DNA from: Paenibacillus sp. BSR1-1
GTDB taxonomy: Bacteria > Bacillota > Bacilli > Bacillales > Cytobacillaceae
Direction of reading: 5' to 3'
Assembly: GCF_030403775.1 (NCBI RefSeq)
Contig: NZ_JAQMWQ010000007.1
Span: 62,001 to 126,000 of the forward strand
Length of the DNA: 64,000 nucleotides
Every line of letters begins with the position of its first letter. The stretch's first letter is position 1. Positions 1 to 8,206 of this stretch are shown here, one piece after another. The notes under the pieces are model-generated. The model made no database searches, was not told the origin of the DNA, and was given only the letters and a program-made list of their open reading frames with translations. The position numbers were made by a program, and so were the translations under genes.

Positions 1-1
1 G

Positions 2-454
2 GCTGCTCTTTATAAACACTTTAAAGGAAAAAAAGATATTTTCCTTGCCTGCATTACTCCTGCCTTGTATAACAGCACCGTCAACCATTCTGACCACACC
101 CCTGAGCAGGTTAGAGAAATTGTAAAGGAAAGGGTGGAACTTGTACGGCGCAATCTGGACAGCTTTAATATTCTCTTTAGGGAGGCGCCTAATCATCCAG
201 AGCTGGCCAAAATGTTTTTAAATCAGGTCTATACGAATGATCAAAATATGAAACATTTGCTAAAAACTCTATCTAATAAAGAGTTGTCGCCAGTACAAAC
301 TCTACTCTATGAACTGGGCATCACCACAGCGATTTGGTCAATTCTTAATTTCGAAAAAATGCAGGCAGACTTAATTTCAGAGAAGATACCGGCGGAAAAT
401 CTAGAGGAAGAAATTGCTAATGTTATCCTATACGGGATTCTAGGAAACAAGTAA
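2..454 (+). CDS. TetR/AcrR-family regulator, FatR-like (5' end outside window)
   Basis: The reading frame is open from the left edge, so only about the last 150 residues are present. The first visible residues (AALYKHFKGKKDIFLACI) are the typical end of a TetR helix-turn-helix (YxHFxxKxxL pattern). The rest is an all-helical ligand-binding domain. The gene ends 72 bp before a CYP102-type P450 on the same strand. That is the arrangement of fatR (yrhI)-cyp102A3 in B. subtilis and bm3R1-CYP102A1 in B. megaterium, where the regulator represses both genes and is released by fatty acids. Family membership is read from sequence; the fatty-acid role is inferred from the neighbour. The operator expected upstream of the regulator is outside the window. 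Confidence 0.8.
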   Translation, partial: AALYKHFKGKKDIFLACITPALYNSTVNHSDHTPEQVREIVKERVELVRRNLDSFNILFREAPNHPELAKMFLNQVYTNDQNMKHLLKTLSNKELSPVQTLLYELGITTAIWSILNFEKMQADLISEKIPAENLEEEIANVILYGILGNK

Positions 455-526
455 CTGCTAAAACATTTCTGATTGTTTAGTTCAAGGATTCTGCTTTTTT
501 AAAATAGAAAGGAGATTTTATGGATT

Positions 527-3055
527 ATGGAAGAATACTTGCCAATCCCTCAGCCTAAAACGTTTGGACCACTAGGAAACCTGCCATTAATTGATAAAGA
601 TGCCCCGACACAATCATTTTGTAAAATTGCGGAAGAACTTGGTCCGATTTATCGCTTCCAGGCTTTTAGTTTGTCCCTTCTTTTCGTTTCCGGCCATGAA
701 TTAGTCGCAGAGCTTTGTGATGAATCCCGCTTTGACAAGAGCATTGCGGTTGCCTTGCATCATTTACGTGCGCTAGGCAGCGGCGGCCTTTTTACATCAC
801 TGACCAAAGATCCTAACTGGAAAAAGGCTCATAATATCCTGCTTCCTGCTTTCAGTCAGCAGGCAATGAGAGGATATCACGCTATGATGGTCGATATCGC
901 TCAGCAGCTTGTAGATAAATGGGCACGGTTAAACCCAAAAGATAGTATTGATATTCCCGATAATATGACGAGGCTCACTTTGGATACGATTGGTTTATGT
1001 GGTTTTAACTATCGCTTTAACAGCTTTTACCGGGAAGAGCATGATCCTTTTATCGTTAGCATGGTTAGGGCGTTGGATGAAGCAATGCATCGAAGCACAA
1101 GGCTTCCGATTCAACAAAAACTCAAGGTACTGACTAATCGGCAATTCGCCAAGGACATTGATGTTATGTCTGCCTTGGTAGATCAGTTAATTGCGGAACG
1201 AAAAACGGGTGGCGACCAAGGTGAAACCGATTTACTAGCACGAATGCTCTATGCAAAAGATCCTGAAACAGGTGATCATCTGGATGATGAAAACATTCGG
1301 AGTCAAATCATCACCTTTCTCATTGCCGGCCATGAAACAACTAGTGGTTTATTATCATTTGCCTTATTCCTTTTGTTAAAGAATCCAGATGTATTAAAAA
1401 CGGCCTATGAGGAGGTTGATCATGTTCTAACTGAGTCTGCTCCAAGCTATCAGCAGGTTCTTGAGTTAAAATACATTCGAATGATTTTACACGAGTCTTT
1501 GAGATTATATCCGACAGCTCCGCAATTCGCCTTATATGCAAAAGAAGATACGGTTATTGGCGGTAAATACAAAATAAATAAAGGTGAAAATATTGCCATA
1601 CTTTTGCCGCAGCTTCATCGGGATAAATCAGCCTGGGGAGATGATGTAGAAGAATTTCGTCCCGAGCGGTTTGCAGATCCCAGCAAAATTCCACCCCATG
1701 CCTATAAGCCCTTTGGAAATGGTCAGCGTGCTTGCATTGGGATGCAATTTGCCCTTCATGAGGCGACATTAGTATTAGGTATGATTTTACAGCATTTTGA
1801 GTTAATTGATGACACCAACTATCAATTAAAGGTGAAACAAACCTTAACATTAAAGCCTGATATGTTTAGACTGCGTGTTAAAGCACGGGATAAAAAGGTT
1901 AAAAGTCCTTTTGAAAGTCAACTGCCCAGTATATACGATCACCAAGTTCAACCTGTTACCATCAGCGGCGTTAACAATCGGACATTACACGTCCTTTACG
2001 GATCAAATCTGGGTGTAGCAGAGCGAATTGCAAAAGAACTTGCCCAAACGGCCAGCAGCTATGGTGTCGAAAGTAAAGCGGCTGAATTAAATGATTACGT
2101 TGGAAACCTGCCCACAAATGGGGCCGTTATAATCGTTACTTCCTCTTATAACGGAAATCCGACAAAGAATGCTCGAAAGTTTGTCCAATGGCTAGAACAA
2201 GCCGATTCAGCTTCTCTAAAAGGGGTTCAATACGCAGTGTTAGGCTGCGGCGACCGCAACTGGGCAAGTACGTATCAGAAGGTCCCAAGATTGATTGACG
2301 AAATGCTCGCAGCGAAAGGTGCCTCTAGGTTTTCGGAGAGAGGCGAGGCGGATGCCAGTGGTAATTTTGATTACCAAGTGGAAGAATGGAAAAAAAAGAT
2401 GTGGTCGGATGCCATCGATACTTTCAGGCTGACACTGATTAAAAAAGAAAAGGAAACAACAGACAAACTAACTATTCGGTACCTCGACAAATCAGAGGAT
2501 AAACTTATGGATGGTAAGTACGAAATCGTACTAAACGACTGTAAACTTATTGTAAATGTTAGCAGTAAGCAACTAATAGCAAAAGCTGATGAGGTTACCT
2601 TTCATCATGGGGATTATCTCGATGTGTTTTCTGCAAATAGCTGCGTAAACATCAATAGGGCTTTACAAAGATATGGAATCACTCATGATGATCTTGTCAT
2701 TTTGTCATCAGCAAATAGTAATTTACGTCATTTCCCATTAAATCAACCAATCCGTATTGATTATCTGCTTCGTCATTTTGTTGACTTGGAGCAAGCCGCA
2801 ACACTAAAACAACTACGTGAGCTAGCTTCGTTTACAGTTTGCCCGCCGCATAAGCGTGAACTTGAAGCCTTGCTGGTGGAAGGAGTCTATCAAGAACTAG
2901 TGATAAACAAAGGAATAACCATGCTCGATCTTATAGAAAAATTCGAATCTTGCCAAATGCCATTTGAACGGTTTCTCGAGTTATTGCCGCCAAAAAAAAC
3001 GAAATTTTATTTAGATATAATAGTCCACGATGAAATGGTCGAATCGAAGCCATAA
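527..3055 (+). CDS. CYP102-type cytochrome P450-reductase fusion, 3'-truncated
   Basis: This is a self-sufficient fatty-acid hydroxylase type (P450 BM3 family) of 842 residues; intact members have about 1050. The P450 part (about 1-455) is complete: AGHETTSG in the I-helix, the ExxR motif in ESLRLYP, and the heme-ligand loop [11 protein letters not shown] near residue 400. A flavodoxin/FMN domain follows (about 485-620: [39 protein letters not shown]). The FAD domain is damaged. The stretch matching RHLEIEL in BM3 is absent, and homology stops just after the PCPPHK-like and LLPP segments with an unrelated tail, before the RxYS FAD motif. The whole NADPH-binding domain is missing. The start is the ATG 12 bp after AAAGGAG. 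As it stands it cannot take electrons from NADPH by itself. Confidence 0.9.
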   Translation: MEEYLPIPQPKTFGPLGNLPLIDKDAPTQSFCKIAEELGPIYRFQAFSLSLLFVSGHELVAELCDESRFDKSIAVALHHLRALGSGGLFTSLTKDPNWKKAHNILLPAFSQQAMRGYHAMMVDIAQQLVDKWARLNPKDSIDIPDNMTRLTLDTIGLCGFNYRFNSFYREEHDPFIVSMVRALDEAMHRSTRLPIQQKLKVLTNRQFAKDIDVMSALVDQLIAERKTGGDQGETDLLARMLYAKDPETGDHLDDENIRSQIITFLIAGHETTSGLLSFALFLLLKNPDVLKTAYEEVDHVLTESAPSYQQVLELKYIRMILHESLRLYPTAPQFALYAKEDTVIGGKYKINKGENIAILLPQLHRDKSAWGDDVEEFRPERFADPSKIPPHAYKPFGNGQRACIGMQFALHEATLVLGMILQHFELIDDTNYQLKVKQTLTLKPDMFRLRVKARDKKVKSPFESQLPSIYDHQVQPVTISGVNNRTLHVLYGSNLGVAERIAKELAQTASSYGVESKAAELNDYVGNLPTNGAVIIVTSSYNGNPTKNARKFVQWLEQADSASLKGVQYAVLGCGDRNWASTYQKVPRLIDEMLAAKGASRFSERGEADASGNFDYQVEEWKKKMWSDAIDTFRLTLIKKEKETTDKLTIRYLDKSEDKLMDGKYEIVLNDCKLIVNVSSKQLIAKADEVTFHHGDYLDVFSANSCVNINRALQRYGITHDDLVILSSANSNLRHFPLNQPIRIDYLLRHFVDLEQAATLKQLRELASFTVCPPHKRELEALLVEGVYQELVINKGITMLDLIEKFESCQMPFERFLELLPPKKTKFYLDIIVHDEMVESKP

Positions 3056-3065
3056 TAATTAGATT

Positions 3066-3107
3066 GAAGTCCCTACTATTTTCATATTAGATGATGTCAG
3101 GGACTTC
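3066..3107 (+). terminator. Hairpin after the P450 gene
   Basis: A 9-bp perfect stem (GAAGTCCCT / AGGGACTTC) starts 11 bp after the P450 stop. The downstream tract is only weakly T-rich, so termination is likely but not certain. Confidence 0.6.
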
Positions 3108-3429
3108 TTATGGCTAATTTTATGAACTATGAAATCCAATTCGGAATCTATTTATTATTTTACAAACGCACCCATTCGTATTATAAGGTTAACCAGATAA
3201 GAAAATATTTCTGGTTGACCTTTATTTATATGGTCTTATTATAACAGTAGCCAGGGTAGAACGTCCGCACCCGTGGGACTTGATTCCGTCAGCTAAACCG
3301 TTCGCCCCCTACTAGTTTAAACATGTTTGAGGCTGGTTGGGACAATGATCTCGTATTACAAGCGAAGCTATGATACTACTGGAGGAATTAGGGGTTACTG
3401 GTAAGTTCAATTTTAGGAGGAGATTTAAA
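3108..3429 (+). other. Non-coding stretch with a hairpin and an IS110-type leader
   Basis: No gene is seen. A stem of AAGGTTAACCAG (3185-3196) with CTGGTTGACCTT (3211-3222) is followed by a T-rich tract and may be a terminator. From about 3240 to the transposase start there are some 190 bp of non-coding DNA. In IS110-group elements this region, between the left end and the gene, encodes the bridge RNA. I could not define the left end of the element. The RNA is inference only. Confidence 0.4.
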
Positions 3430-4162
3430 ATGAATCCAGTCGTTAGTCTGGATGTTTCAAAAGGAAAAAGTGAAGTTCAGGCTTTTTTAGATAAGGGAAA
3501 ACCTTACGGTAAAAGCTTTAGTATCAATCATGATCTTGATGGGCTAGGATCATTACTTGAGTTTCTGGAAGGTATGAAAGATAAAACTGGTATTCAACCT
3601 ACAGTGGTTTTAGAAGCTACAGGACATTACCATACACCAGTTGTTCAGTTTCTAGAGCAACATCAATATTTATTAATATCGTAAATCCATTAATCTCTCA
3701 CAGAGCTAAAAGTGCTAGTTTACGAAAAGTTAAAACGGATGCCATCGATGCCTATCGTCTTTGTGAGCTTTACTATAAAGAGGATTTAGAGCCGTACAAA
3801 AAACGTGGAATTCGACTCTTAAACCTTCGTAATCTTACAAGGCAACATGAGAATATAACGGGGATGTATGTTCAAACTAAACTGCAATTTCAAGCTGTTC
3901 TAGATCAAATATTCCCTGAATATAACGGTGTTTTTGGGACTTATATTCTGTTGTGTCGTTGCTTACTCTGCAAGCATACCCAGCATCTGAAGATATTTTA
4001 GCTGTTAACGAAGTAACATTGACTAATAAAATCAAGGAATTATGTAAAAGTCGTTCAATAAGATGGGCAAAGGAAATTGAAGAATATAAGATTACAGTTA
4101 GCGGAAGGTTATTTGGCATGCTTATTTTTAGTATATCATGGCTAAATATTATTTTTTATTGA
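3430..4162 (+). pseudogene. IS110-family transposase remnant (two frameshifts, C-terminus lost)
   Basis: The frame from ATG 3430, 5 bp after AGGAGGAG-type sequence, gives MNPVVSLDVSKGKSEVQ, with the N-terminal DEDD/RuvC-like domain (VSLDVSKG, VVLEATGHYH). A stop at 3682-3684 interrupts it, and the protein resumes in another frame with IVNPLISHRAKSASLRKVKT, then DAIDAY. A second shift near 3935 moves it to the frame encoding LYSVVSLLTLQAYPASED. Homology fades after about 4090, so the C-terminal serine-containing half is missing. It is inactive. It is a different lineage from the intact IS at 9121-10810. Confidence 0.85.
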
Positions 4163-4187
4163 AAAATATTGACAAACTATTAGCTGG

Positions 4188-4265
4188 TTTAGTTGAATAA
4201 CAACAAGAAAAAAAGGACTGCCGAACAGCCCATTTGTTGTGAAATTAAAGCACTACTAGTGCAAG
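4188..4265 (-). repeat. Array repeat 1 (degenerate)
   Basis: This is a divergent copy of the repeat that punctuates 4.2-16 kb. It has TTAGTTGAATAA, then ACAAGAAAAAAAGG, a short hairpin (GGACTGCC...) and a GCACTA half-site. It lies immediately 3' of the minus-strand gene ending at 4256. Confidence 0.5.
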
Positions 4266-4507
4266 TGAGTAAATGCATAAACACTAAAACAAAAACAAAT
4301 AAAAGCAAATACAAATAACAATGTTTTGGTAACCTGATATGGCAACAGTCTCAATATCGATAAAGCTAAAAAAGTTATTATTGCACCAATCAATGAATCG
4401 ACATCAGGTGCAGTGCTATCGTTTTCATGTTTTTCTCTATCATATACTATTCCGCCCCATATCAATGCCAAACCAATCAAAACAGACAATCCACCTAATA
4501 AATCCAT
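4256..4507 (-). CDS. Small membrane protein of unknown function (83 aa)
   Basis: It starts with ATG preceded by GGTGAG. The protein has three hydrophobic segments (about 3-20, 38-55 and 62-80) separated by a charged loop (YDREKHENDSTAPDVD). I do not recognise a family. Its stop lies inside repeat 1 and repeat 2 lies about 95 bp upstream, so it is one unit of the gene-repeat array. It is probably an inner-membrane protein. Confidence 0.6.
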   Translation of the reverse strand: MDLLGGLSVLIGLALIWGGIVYDREKHENDSTAPDVDSLIGAIITFLALSILRLLPYQVTKTLLFVFAFICFCFSVYAFTHLH

Positions 4508-4601
4508 TATCTCACCCTATTAATAGCGATACCTTATTTAATAAATTAATTATACCTAACATAATGTTTTTTGTAGCTTGGGAAATTTCACCTTTTTCCG
4601 C

Positions 4602-4674
4602 TAAATGCTCCGTTAGCTCAATAAGAAAAGGCTGCATTTTTAACAGCCAGATCATTAAGATAAGCACCCGTTAG
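4602..4674 (-). repeat. Array repeat 2, interrupted by a 182-bp element
   Basis: Half-site A (TGCTCCGTTAGCTCAATAAG) is followed by a hairpin GGCTG/CAGCC and half-site B (AAGCACCCGTTAG). After CGTTAG the copy is split by the miniature element at 4675-4856 and resumes with TTTAAG. Confidence 0.75.
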
Positions 4675-4856
4675 CCATCCATGAATCGAAAAAATCATCT
4701 CTTCACCACAAAGAATGAAAGTAGGGTTTTTGTGGTCATACTGATATTGCGACATAAGGTTTAATTTTAGGCTCAGCTTTTTTTAAAATTAAAATTGCTG
4801 GGTCTACTTTGGCATTGTCTTTTTTAGATTTTCACTGTTTTGTACTTTCATGGTAG
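4675..4856. mobile_element. 182-bp miniature element, copy 1
   Basis: It is nearly identical over its whole length to 8207-8388. It begins CCATCCATGAA and ends TTTCATGGTAG, so ATGAA/TTCAT form short inverted repeats a few bases inside the ends. It contains no gene. Both copies sit directly after CGTTAG of an array repeat. The subterminal repeat geometry resembles the IS1111-type element at 9121, so it may be a non-autonomous relative. That link is inference. Confidence 0.7.
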
Positions 4857-5037
4857 TTTAAGTTCATTTCTTCCCAGTACCCTCGTAAGAAGAATTAAAT
4901 TATCCTTAGATAATCAATGACTCCCTACATTTCTGAAATAGTCATATTACTCAAAATGAATTTTAATAGACTTGAGTACAAGCAGTTTTATCTCTCCTCG
5001 AATTTTATATACTAGTTTAATTTTGGAGGTGATAATT
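4857..5037. other. Non-coding leader before the Cys-rich gene
   Basis: Together with repeat 2 and the miniature element this makes about 530 bp without a gene from 4508. Beyond those I see only AT-rich DNA, ending in a very strong ribosome-binding site (TGGAGGTGATAATT before ATG 5038). Confidence 0.4.
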
Positions 5038-5286
5038 ATGCCGACAACTCCTGTAAAATGTTGTTTTTATGCTGGTACAAACCCTGGTGAAATCATCGTG
5101 ACATGTGTAGATTCAACAGAATCATGTCCTTTATTCATTTCACACGGGGGTCAAGTCCGTCCTTTGGTTGCCGAGAGTGCAGACCCTGGTGTTGCTAACT
5201 GTGGTGAATGTCGTAACCATAAAAAGGCTTTACCTGGACCCGCAGGATTTGCAAATGTGGTAGATGCTGACCAAAGCGAAAATTAA
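5038..5286 (+). CDS. Small cysteine-containing protein of unknown function (82 aa)
   Basis: The start is ATG 5038 after GGAGGTGATAATT. The protein begins MPTTPVKCCFYAGTNPGE and has six cysteines, arranged as CC, two single cysteines (VTC, ESC) and a C-x2-C pair (NCGECRN). There is no signal peptide or membrane segment. The C-x2-C pair could bind a metal, but I recognise no family. It is one of the few plus-strand genes inside the otherwise minus-strand array, and it has its own terminator directly downstream. Confidence 0.7.
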   Translation: MPTTPVKCCFYAGTNPGEIIVTCVDSTESCPLFISHGGQVRPLVAESADPGVANCGECRNHKKALPGPAGFANVVDADQSEN

Positions 5287-5304
5287 CTAAATCCCATCTT
5301 TGGG

Positions 5305-5333
5305 ACAAGCCCAATGTTTAACTTTGGGCTTGT
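5305..5333 (+). terminator. Terminator of the Cys-rich gene
   Basis: A 10-bp perfect stem (ACAAGCCCAA / TTGGGCTTGT) begins 18 bp after the stop codon and is followed by a T-rich stretch. Confidence 0.8.
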
Positions 5334-5383
5334 TCATCTTGGTGTACATTATGCATCAAATACGAATTAAGAGTTTTTTTTTA

Positions 5384-5466
5384 TTCAACAAAACTGCACC
5401 GTTAGTTGAATTAGAAAAGCAGCCATTTATGACTGCTTTATTTCCTACACTCCGTTAGCTGGATAG
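5384..5466 (-). repeat. Array repeat 3
   Basis: Half-site A contains AACTGCACCGTTAGTTGAAT. The central hairpin AAAGCAG/CTGCTTT, read on the minus strand, is followed by Ts. Half-site B is CACTCCGTTAGCTGGA, inside which the neighbouring minus-strand gene stops. Confidence 0.75.
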
Positions 5467-5604
5467 TCGTTTTAACGGTTCTTCGTGGTATATCATGTTT
5501 TTAAGTAACCTTTGCCTTATCTCATGGTCAAGGCAGCTGTCATACAAAGCCTTAATGTACATTCCCCTGATTTTATGCCAATAGATTTTTAACTTAATAA
5601 ACAA
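5455..5604 (-). CDS. Very small protein of unknown function (49 aa)
   Basis: The start is TTG 5604, behind a good ribosome-binding site (AGAGGTGGTATA on the minus strand). The product begins MFIKLKIYWHKIRGMYIKAL and ends KNMIYHEEPLKRLSS. It is soluble, basic and probably helical. The family is not recognised, but the site, the composition and its place between two array repeats support a real gene. The TAA stop is part of the TTAG core of repeat 3, so the coding end and the repeat overlap. Confidence 0.6.
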   Translation of the reverse strand: MFIKLKIYWHKIRGMYIKALYDSCLDHEIRQRLLKNMIYHEEPLKRLSS

Positions 5605-5692
5605 TATACCACCTCTGTTCTATTGGTATATTAACACTTTATTGTTACCGTTTCATGTCCAATAAGAAACAATTGAATTCCTTTAGTGCGAT

Positions 5693-5752
5693 AAAAAAAG
5701 CCGCCTCATAGGCAGCTTCTAATCCTCAACTAACACACTGCGTTAGTTGTAT
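5693..5752 (-). repeat. Array repeat 4
   Basis: It has a hairpin GCCGCCT/AGGCAGC preceded by AAAAAAA (a minus-strand terminator), then a half-site with a perfect 7-bp palindromic arm (CAACTAA ... TTAGTTG). The left half-site is too degenerate to recognise. Confidence 0.7.
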
Positions 5753-5845
5753 AAAGAATATATTATTTTATGAATATGACGGTATTTTGAAAATATTGCA
5801 GATCGAAAAATCTTACCCATTAGATTAATTAGAAAATGGTTTATT

Positions 5846-6181
5846 TTATGGTTTATCATTCGGTTTAGTCCAATATTTTAGACCTTCCATTGCTCTTTCG
5901 AGGTCACCCATATCATCATTTCCCAAGGTATCATCAAATTTAAGCGATAATATATGACTCGCTTTTGCTAACCTCTTGTATACTTTATATCTATCAATAA
6001 ATTTAGGTATTTCTTTTTCGTACTCTGCCTTCTTTTTCTTATTTTCCTCTTTATCTCCTCCCTTTACAGACCCATAGTAAGAACCCATTTGAGCCAATGA
6101 TACCCTGATAAGCTCAATTTCCTTTAACACCTCAATTATTTCTTCACCAGAATATGTTATTTTTTTATTTTCCTCTAACAT
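5846..6181 (-). CDS. Hypothetical protein (111 aa), charged and helical
   Basis: The start is ATG 6181 after GGAGAGATAATTCA. The protein is hydrophilic and rich in Lys and Glu, with a probable coiled segment (KEENKKKKAEYEKEIPKFID) and no signal peptide or membrane segment. I recognise no family. It is one unit of the array, with repeat 4 downstream and repeat 5 upstream of it. Confidence 0.65.
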   Translation of the reverse strand: MLEENKKITYSGEEIIEVLKEIELIRVSLAQMGSYYGSVKGGDKEENKKKKAEYEKEIPKFIDRYKVYKRLAKASHILSLKFDDTLGNDDMGDLERAMEGLKYWTKPNDKP

Positions 6182-6264
6182 TGAATTATCTCTCCTTAAA
6201 ATTTTTTCAACTACTGAAAACCATAACTAAGGTCAATAATTCCACTTTCAAGTCTATTATCCTT

Positions 6265-6352
6265 CTTGTACTAACCTGCCCCGATAGCACAATAAGAAAA
6301 GGAGCCGCCGTAGCAGCTCCTTGTTTAACTCAAGCACCCTTTACATTAAGTG
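6265..6352 (-). repeat. Array repeat 5
   Basis: Half-site A is CTAACCTGCCCCGATAGC. The hairpin GGAGC/GCTCC flanked by AAAA and TT is a good minus-strand terminator. Half-site B is TTTAACTCAAGCACCCTTTA, followed by TTAAGTGCAATTCTTCACAA, which is shared with repeat 6. Confidence 0.75.
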
Positions 6353-6460
6353 CAATTCTTCACAAACTTATAGTTAAAGGAGCAAAAATGCTGAGGAAGA
6401 ACCTTCTTTTAAAACTTCTACAGCCTTATTATTTACTTTATACATACTGGGTGTTTAATT

Positions 6461-6846
6461 TTATTCAATTGTTAGTTCATCGATTCGAGTTAATTCTTTA
6501 TGAACTAAACGGTGACTTGGGTTAAGGTTTCCTGCTGCATCTTTTCCAAAAACTCCAATTAAAACATCATCTTTATCTCGACTAGGTTTGATTTGGATTT
6601 GGACCTCAAATTCAAAAGCATTTGAAACATCAGAAACAAGGAATCCTGAGGAATTTGGTGAAATTGTTAATGTGGCTGTGTCTATTAATGTTTTAGTTCC
6701 ATCTAAACGAAAAACTTCAATCTTAGCAGTAATTGTCGTATGTTCATGGTTGTTTAAAACTTTGGTAAAGACTGTGGTTGATGACTTTGCTGCTGTAGCA
6801 TCTATTTGGTTTTCAAGAGGTCCGGTAGAATAAAAACTAGCGGCAT
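6461..6846 (-). pseudogene. Hypothetical protein (about 128 aa) with a one-base frameshift near the start
   Basis: A minus-strand frame from about 6831 down to 6461 encodes a coherent protein (IDATAAKSSTTVFTKVLNN, TTITAKIEVFRLDGTKTL, SGFLVSDVSNAFEFEVQ). It has no start codon of its own. An ATG at 6846 with a strong ribosome-binding site (AAAGGAGGCGGATTTAAAT) lies one base out of frame, separated by a run of five T on the minus strand (5 A on the plus strand, 6832-6836). One extra T would join them. The beta-rich sequence with a Ser/Thr-rich N-terminus has no family I know. It may be a true frameshift, slippage or a sequencing error. Confidence 0.6.
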
Positions 6847-6983
6847 ATTTAAATCCGCCTCCTTTCTATTTTCTAGTAATATAATATGCAGATTACTATA
6901 ATATCAATTGGACAAGTATAATAGTCAACTTAATCATATATAGTGAGAATTGAATTTGATTTTGTTTTAATTTAATGATTGTT

Positions 6984-7084
6984 TCATTAACCTACCCCGT
7001 TAGTACAACAAGCAAAAAAAGACCGCCGCAGCGATCATTTCCGGAATCCCATATGCAACTCAAGCACCCCGTTAGTTTAAGTAC
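6984..7084 (-). repeat. Array repeat 6
   Basis: Half-site A is TTAACCTACCCCGTTAGTAC. It is followed by ACAAGCAAAAAAAGACCGCC with GCAGCGATC, and half-site B is CAACTCAAGCACCCCGTTAG with TTTAAGTAC. Confidence 0.8.
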
Positions 7085-7119
7085 ATTTCTTCACAAACTT
7101 AGAACGATATACATATTTT

Positions 7120-7299
7120 CTAATGTTTGACTGTTCCTTTTTTACCTTTATAGAAAATTAACGTTGAACCAATAATTACACAAATAAGTCCACCTAAACC
7201 CGACGTTATCATTGATAGTTCTTCTTTAAAAAAGAATTCACTTATACCCAAAAATATAATAATGAACCAACCTAAGACATTTATTTTGTTAAGTTTCAT
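7120..7299 (-). CDS. Small two-helix membrane protein (59 aa)
   Basis: The start is ATG 7299, behind GGAGGTGTTGGA on the minus strand. It begins MKLNKINVLGWFIIIFLGIS, has a second hydrophobic segment (GLGGLICVIIGSTLIFY) and ends in a basic tail (KGKKGTVKH). Two membrane helices with both ends likely inside. The family is not recognised. It is a clear unit of the array, between repeats 6 and 7. Confidence 0.7.
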   Translation of the reverse strand: MKLNKINVLGWFIIIFLGISEFFFKEELSMITSGLGGLICVIIGSTLIFYKGKKGTVKH

Positions 7300-7335
7300 T
7301 CCAACACCTCCATAACATAGAAACTTTATCCGTTC

Positions 7336-7423
7336 TTCAACTCTACTGCTTCAATAGTTGAACAAGAAAAAAGACCGCCGCAGCGATCTCCGTCTTTAAC
7401 TCTTGCCCCCAGTTAGCTGAAGA
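7336..7423 (-). repeat. Array repeat 7
   Basis: Half-site A is TTCAACTCTACTGCTTCAAT followed by AGTTGAACAAG. The middle is AAAAAAGACCGCCGCAGC followed by GATC. Half-site B is TTTAACTCTTGCCCCCAGTT followed by AGCTGAAG. Confidence 0.8.
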
Positions 7424-7466
7424 AGAAATCACTTCCAATTTTCAAGTTTCTTTTCAATTAATTTAA

Positions 7467-7670
7467 TTACACTATGAGAACTATAAAATCAACAATTGCG
7501 TATCCAGTTTCTATTTTCTTAATATTACATACAGCAACTTCATTTTCATTTATATATACTGAATACAAAGTAAATATATCATCAATAGAATATAAATAAT
7601 TTCTATAAATTTCATCCTTTTCGTCGGCAATATTCTCTATCACTTTTAAGGTTATTTCTGGGATAGGCAT
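7467..7670 (-). CDS. Hypothetical protein (67 aa)
   Basis: The start is ATG 7670 after AAGGGGAATCCGT. The protein is acidic (MPIPEITLKVIENIADEKDE) and ends in alternating hydrophobic residues (YAIVDFIVLIV), as in a small alpha/beta fold. No family is recognised. It sits between repeats 7 and 8 of the array. Confidence 0.65.
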   Translation of the reverse strand: MPIPEITLKVIENIADEKDEIYRNYLYSIDDIFTLYSVYINENEVAVCNIKKIETGYAIVDFIVLIV

Positions 7671-7711
7671 ACGGATTCCCCTTTAACAAATAGATATTAT
7701 CTTCTTTAAGA

Positions 7712-7792
7712 ATAGCACCCGTTAGCCATCCATGAAGCACTGCTTCACCACAAAGGATGGAATTTTAAACCGTTCTTCCATGGTAGTTGAAG
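7712..7792 (-). repeat. Array repeat 8 (half-site B only) split by a 61-bp element
   Basis: AGCACCCGTTAG is followed by a 61-bp insertion (7726-7786) and then TTGAAG. The left half-site and the hairpin are missing here. Confidence 0.65.
7726..7786. mobile_element. 61-bp deletion derivative of the 182-bp miniature element
   Basis: It shares the ends of the 182-bp elements (CCATCCATGAA at the left, then TTCACCACAAAG, and CATGGTAG at the right) but lacks the middle. It is inserted at the same point, after CGTTAG. Confidence 0.65.
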
Positions 7793-7865
7793 AAAATTAT
7801 TCACAAACCTTCCTAAAATGTCTGCTGAAGCTAACATACTTTATAGTAAAACACAGTAATTAACT

Positions 7866-8051
7866 TTACTGTGTTTTTTCAAGTTTTTTTGTTTCTGAAT
7901 AAACACAATAGATGACAATAGAAAACAGTAATAATGGAAATATTATGAGACCATGACTGTATTTTGCTGAGTGTGTTGCATATAAACCATATAAATAAAT
8001 GGACATCCAAGATCCACAACAGATTGATATAACACTGACCAAAAAATTCAC
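7866..8051 (-). CDS. Small two-helix membrane protein (61 aa)
   Basis: It uses a GTG start at 8051, preceded by GGGGGG. There are two hydrophobic segments (FLVSVISICCGSWMSIYLYG and LIIFPLLLFSIVIYCVY) and a charged tail (SETKKLEKTQ). The family is not recognised. It is one unit of the array, with repeat 8 downstream and repeat 9 upstream. Confidence 0.6.
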   Translation of the reverse strand: MNFLVSVISICCGSWMSIYLYGLYATHSAKYSHGLIIFPLLLFSIVIYCVYSETKKLEKTQ

Positions 8052-8127
8052 TAATAACCCCCCAAAAAAAAATTACATTTTTATCCTTTCTTTGAAAATT
8101 CTATACAGAATAAGAAATTCCTCTTTT

Positions 8128-8206
8128 CTTCAACTAAACTGCCCTGTTAGCTGAACAAGAAAAAGACCGCCGCAGCGATCTCATCTTTAACAAATGCACC
8201 CGTTAG
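8128..8206 (-). repeat. Array repeat 9, interrupted by a 182-bp element
   Basis: This is the best example of half-site A: TTCAACTAA and TTAGCTGAA arms around ACTGCCCTG. It is followed by AAGAAAAAGACCGCCGCAGC with GATC, and half-site B is TTTAACAAATGCACCCGTTA. The copy is split after CGTTAG and resumes at 8389 with TTGAATAAG. Confidence 0.85.

Noticed and set aside
6588..6833. 81-codon plus-strand frame
   Set aside because: It is the complement of the frameshifted minus-strand gene 6461-6846, which reads better as protein.
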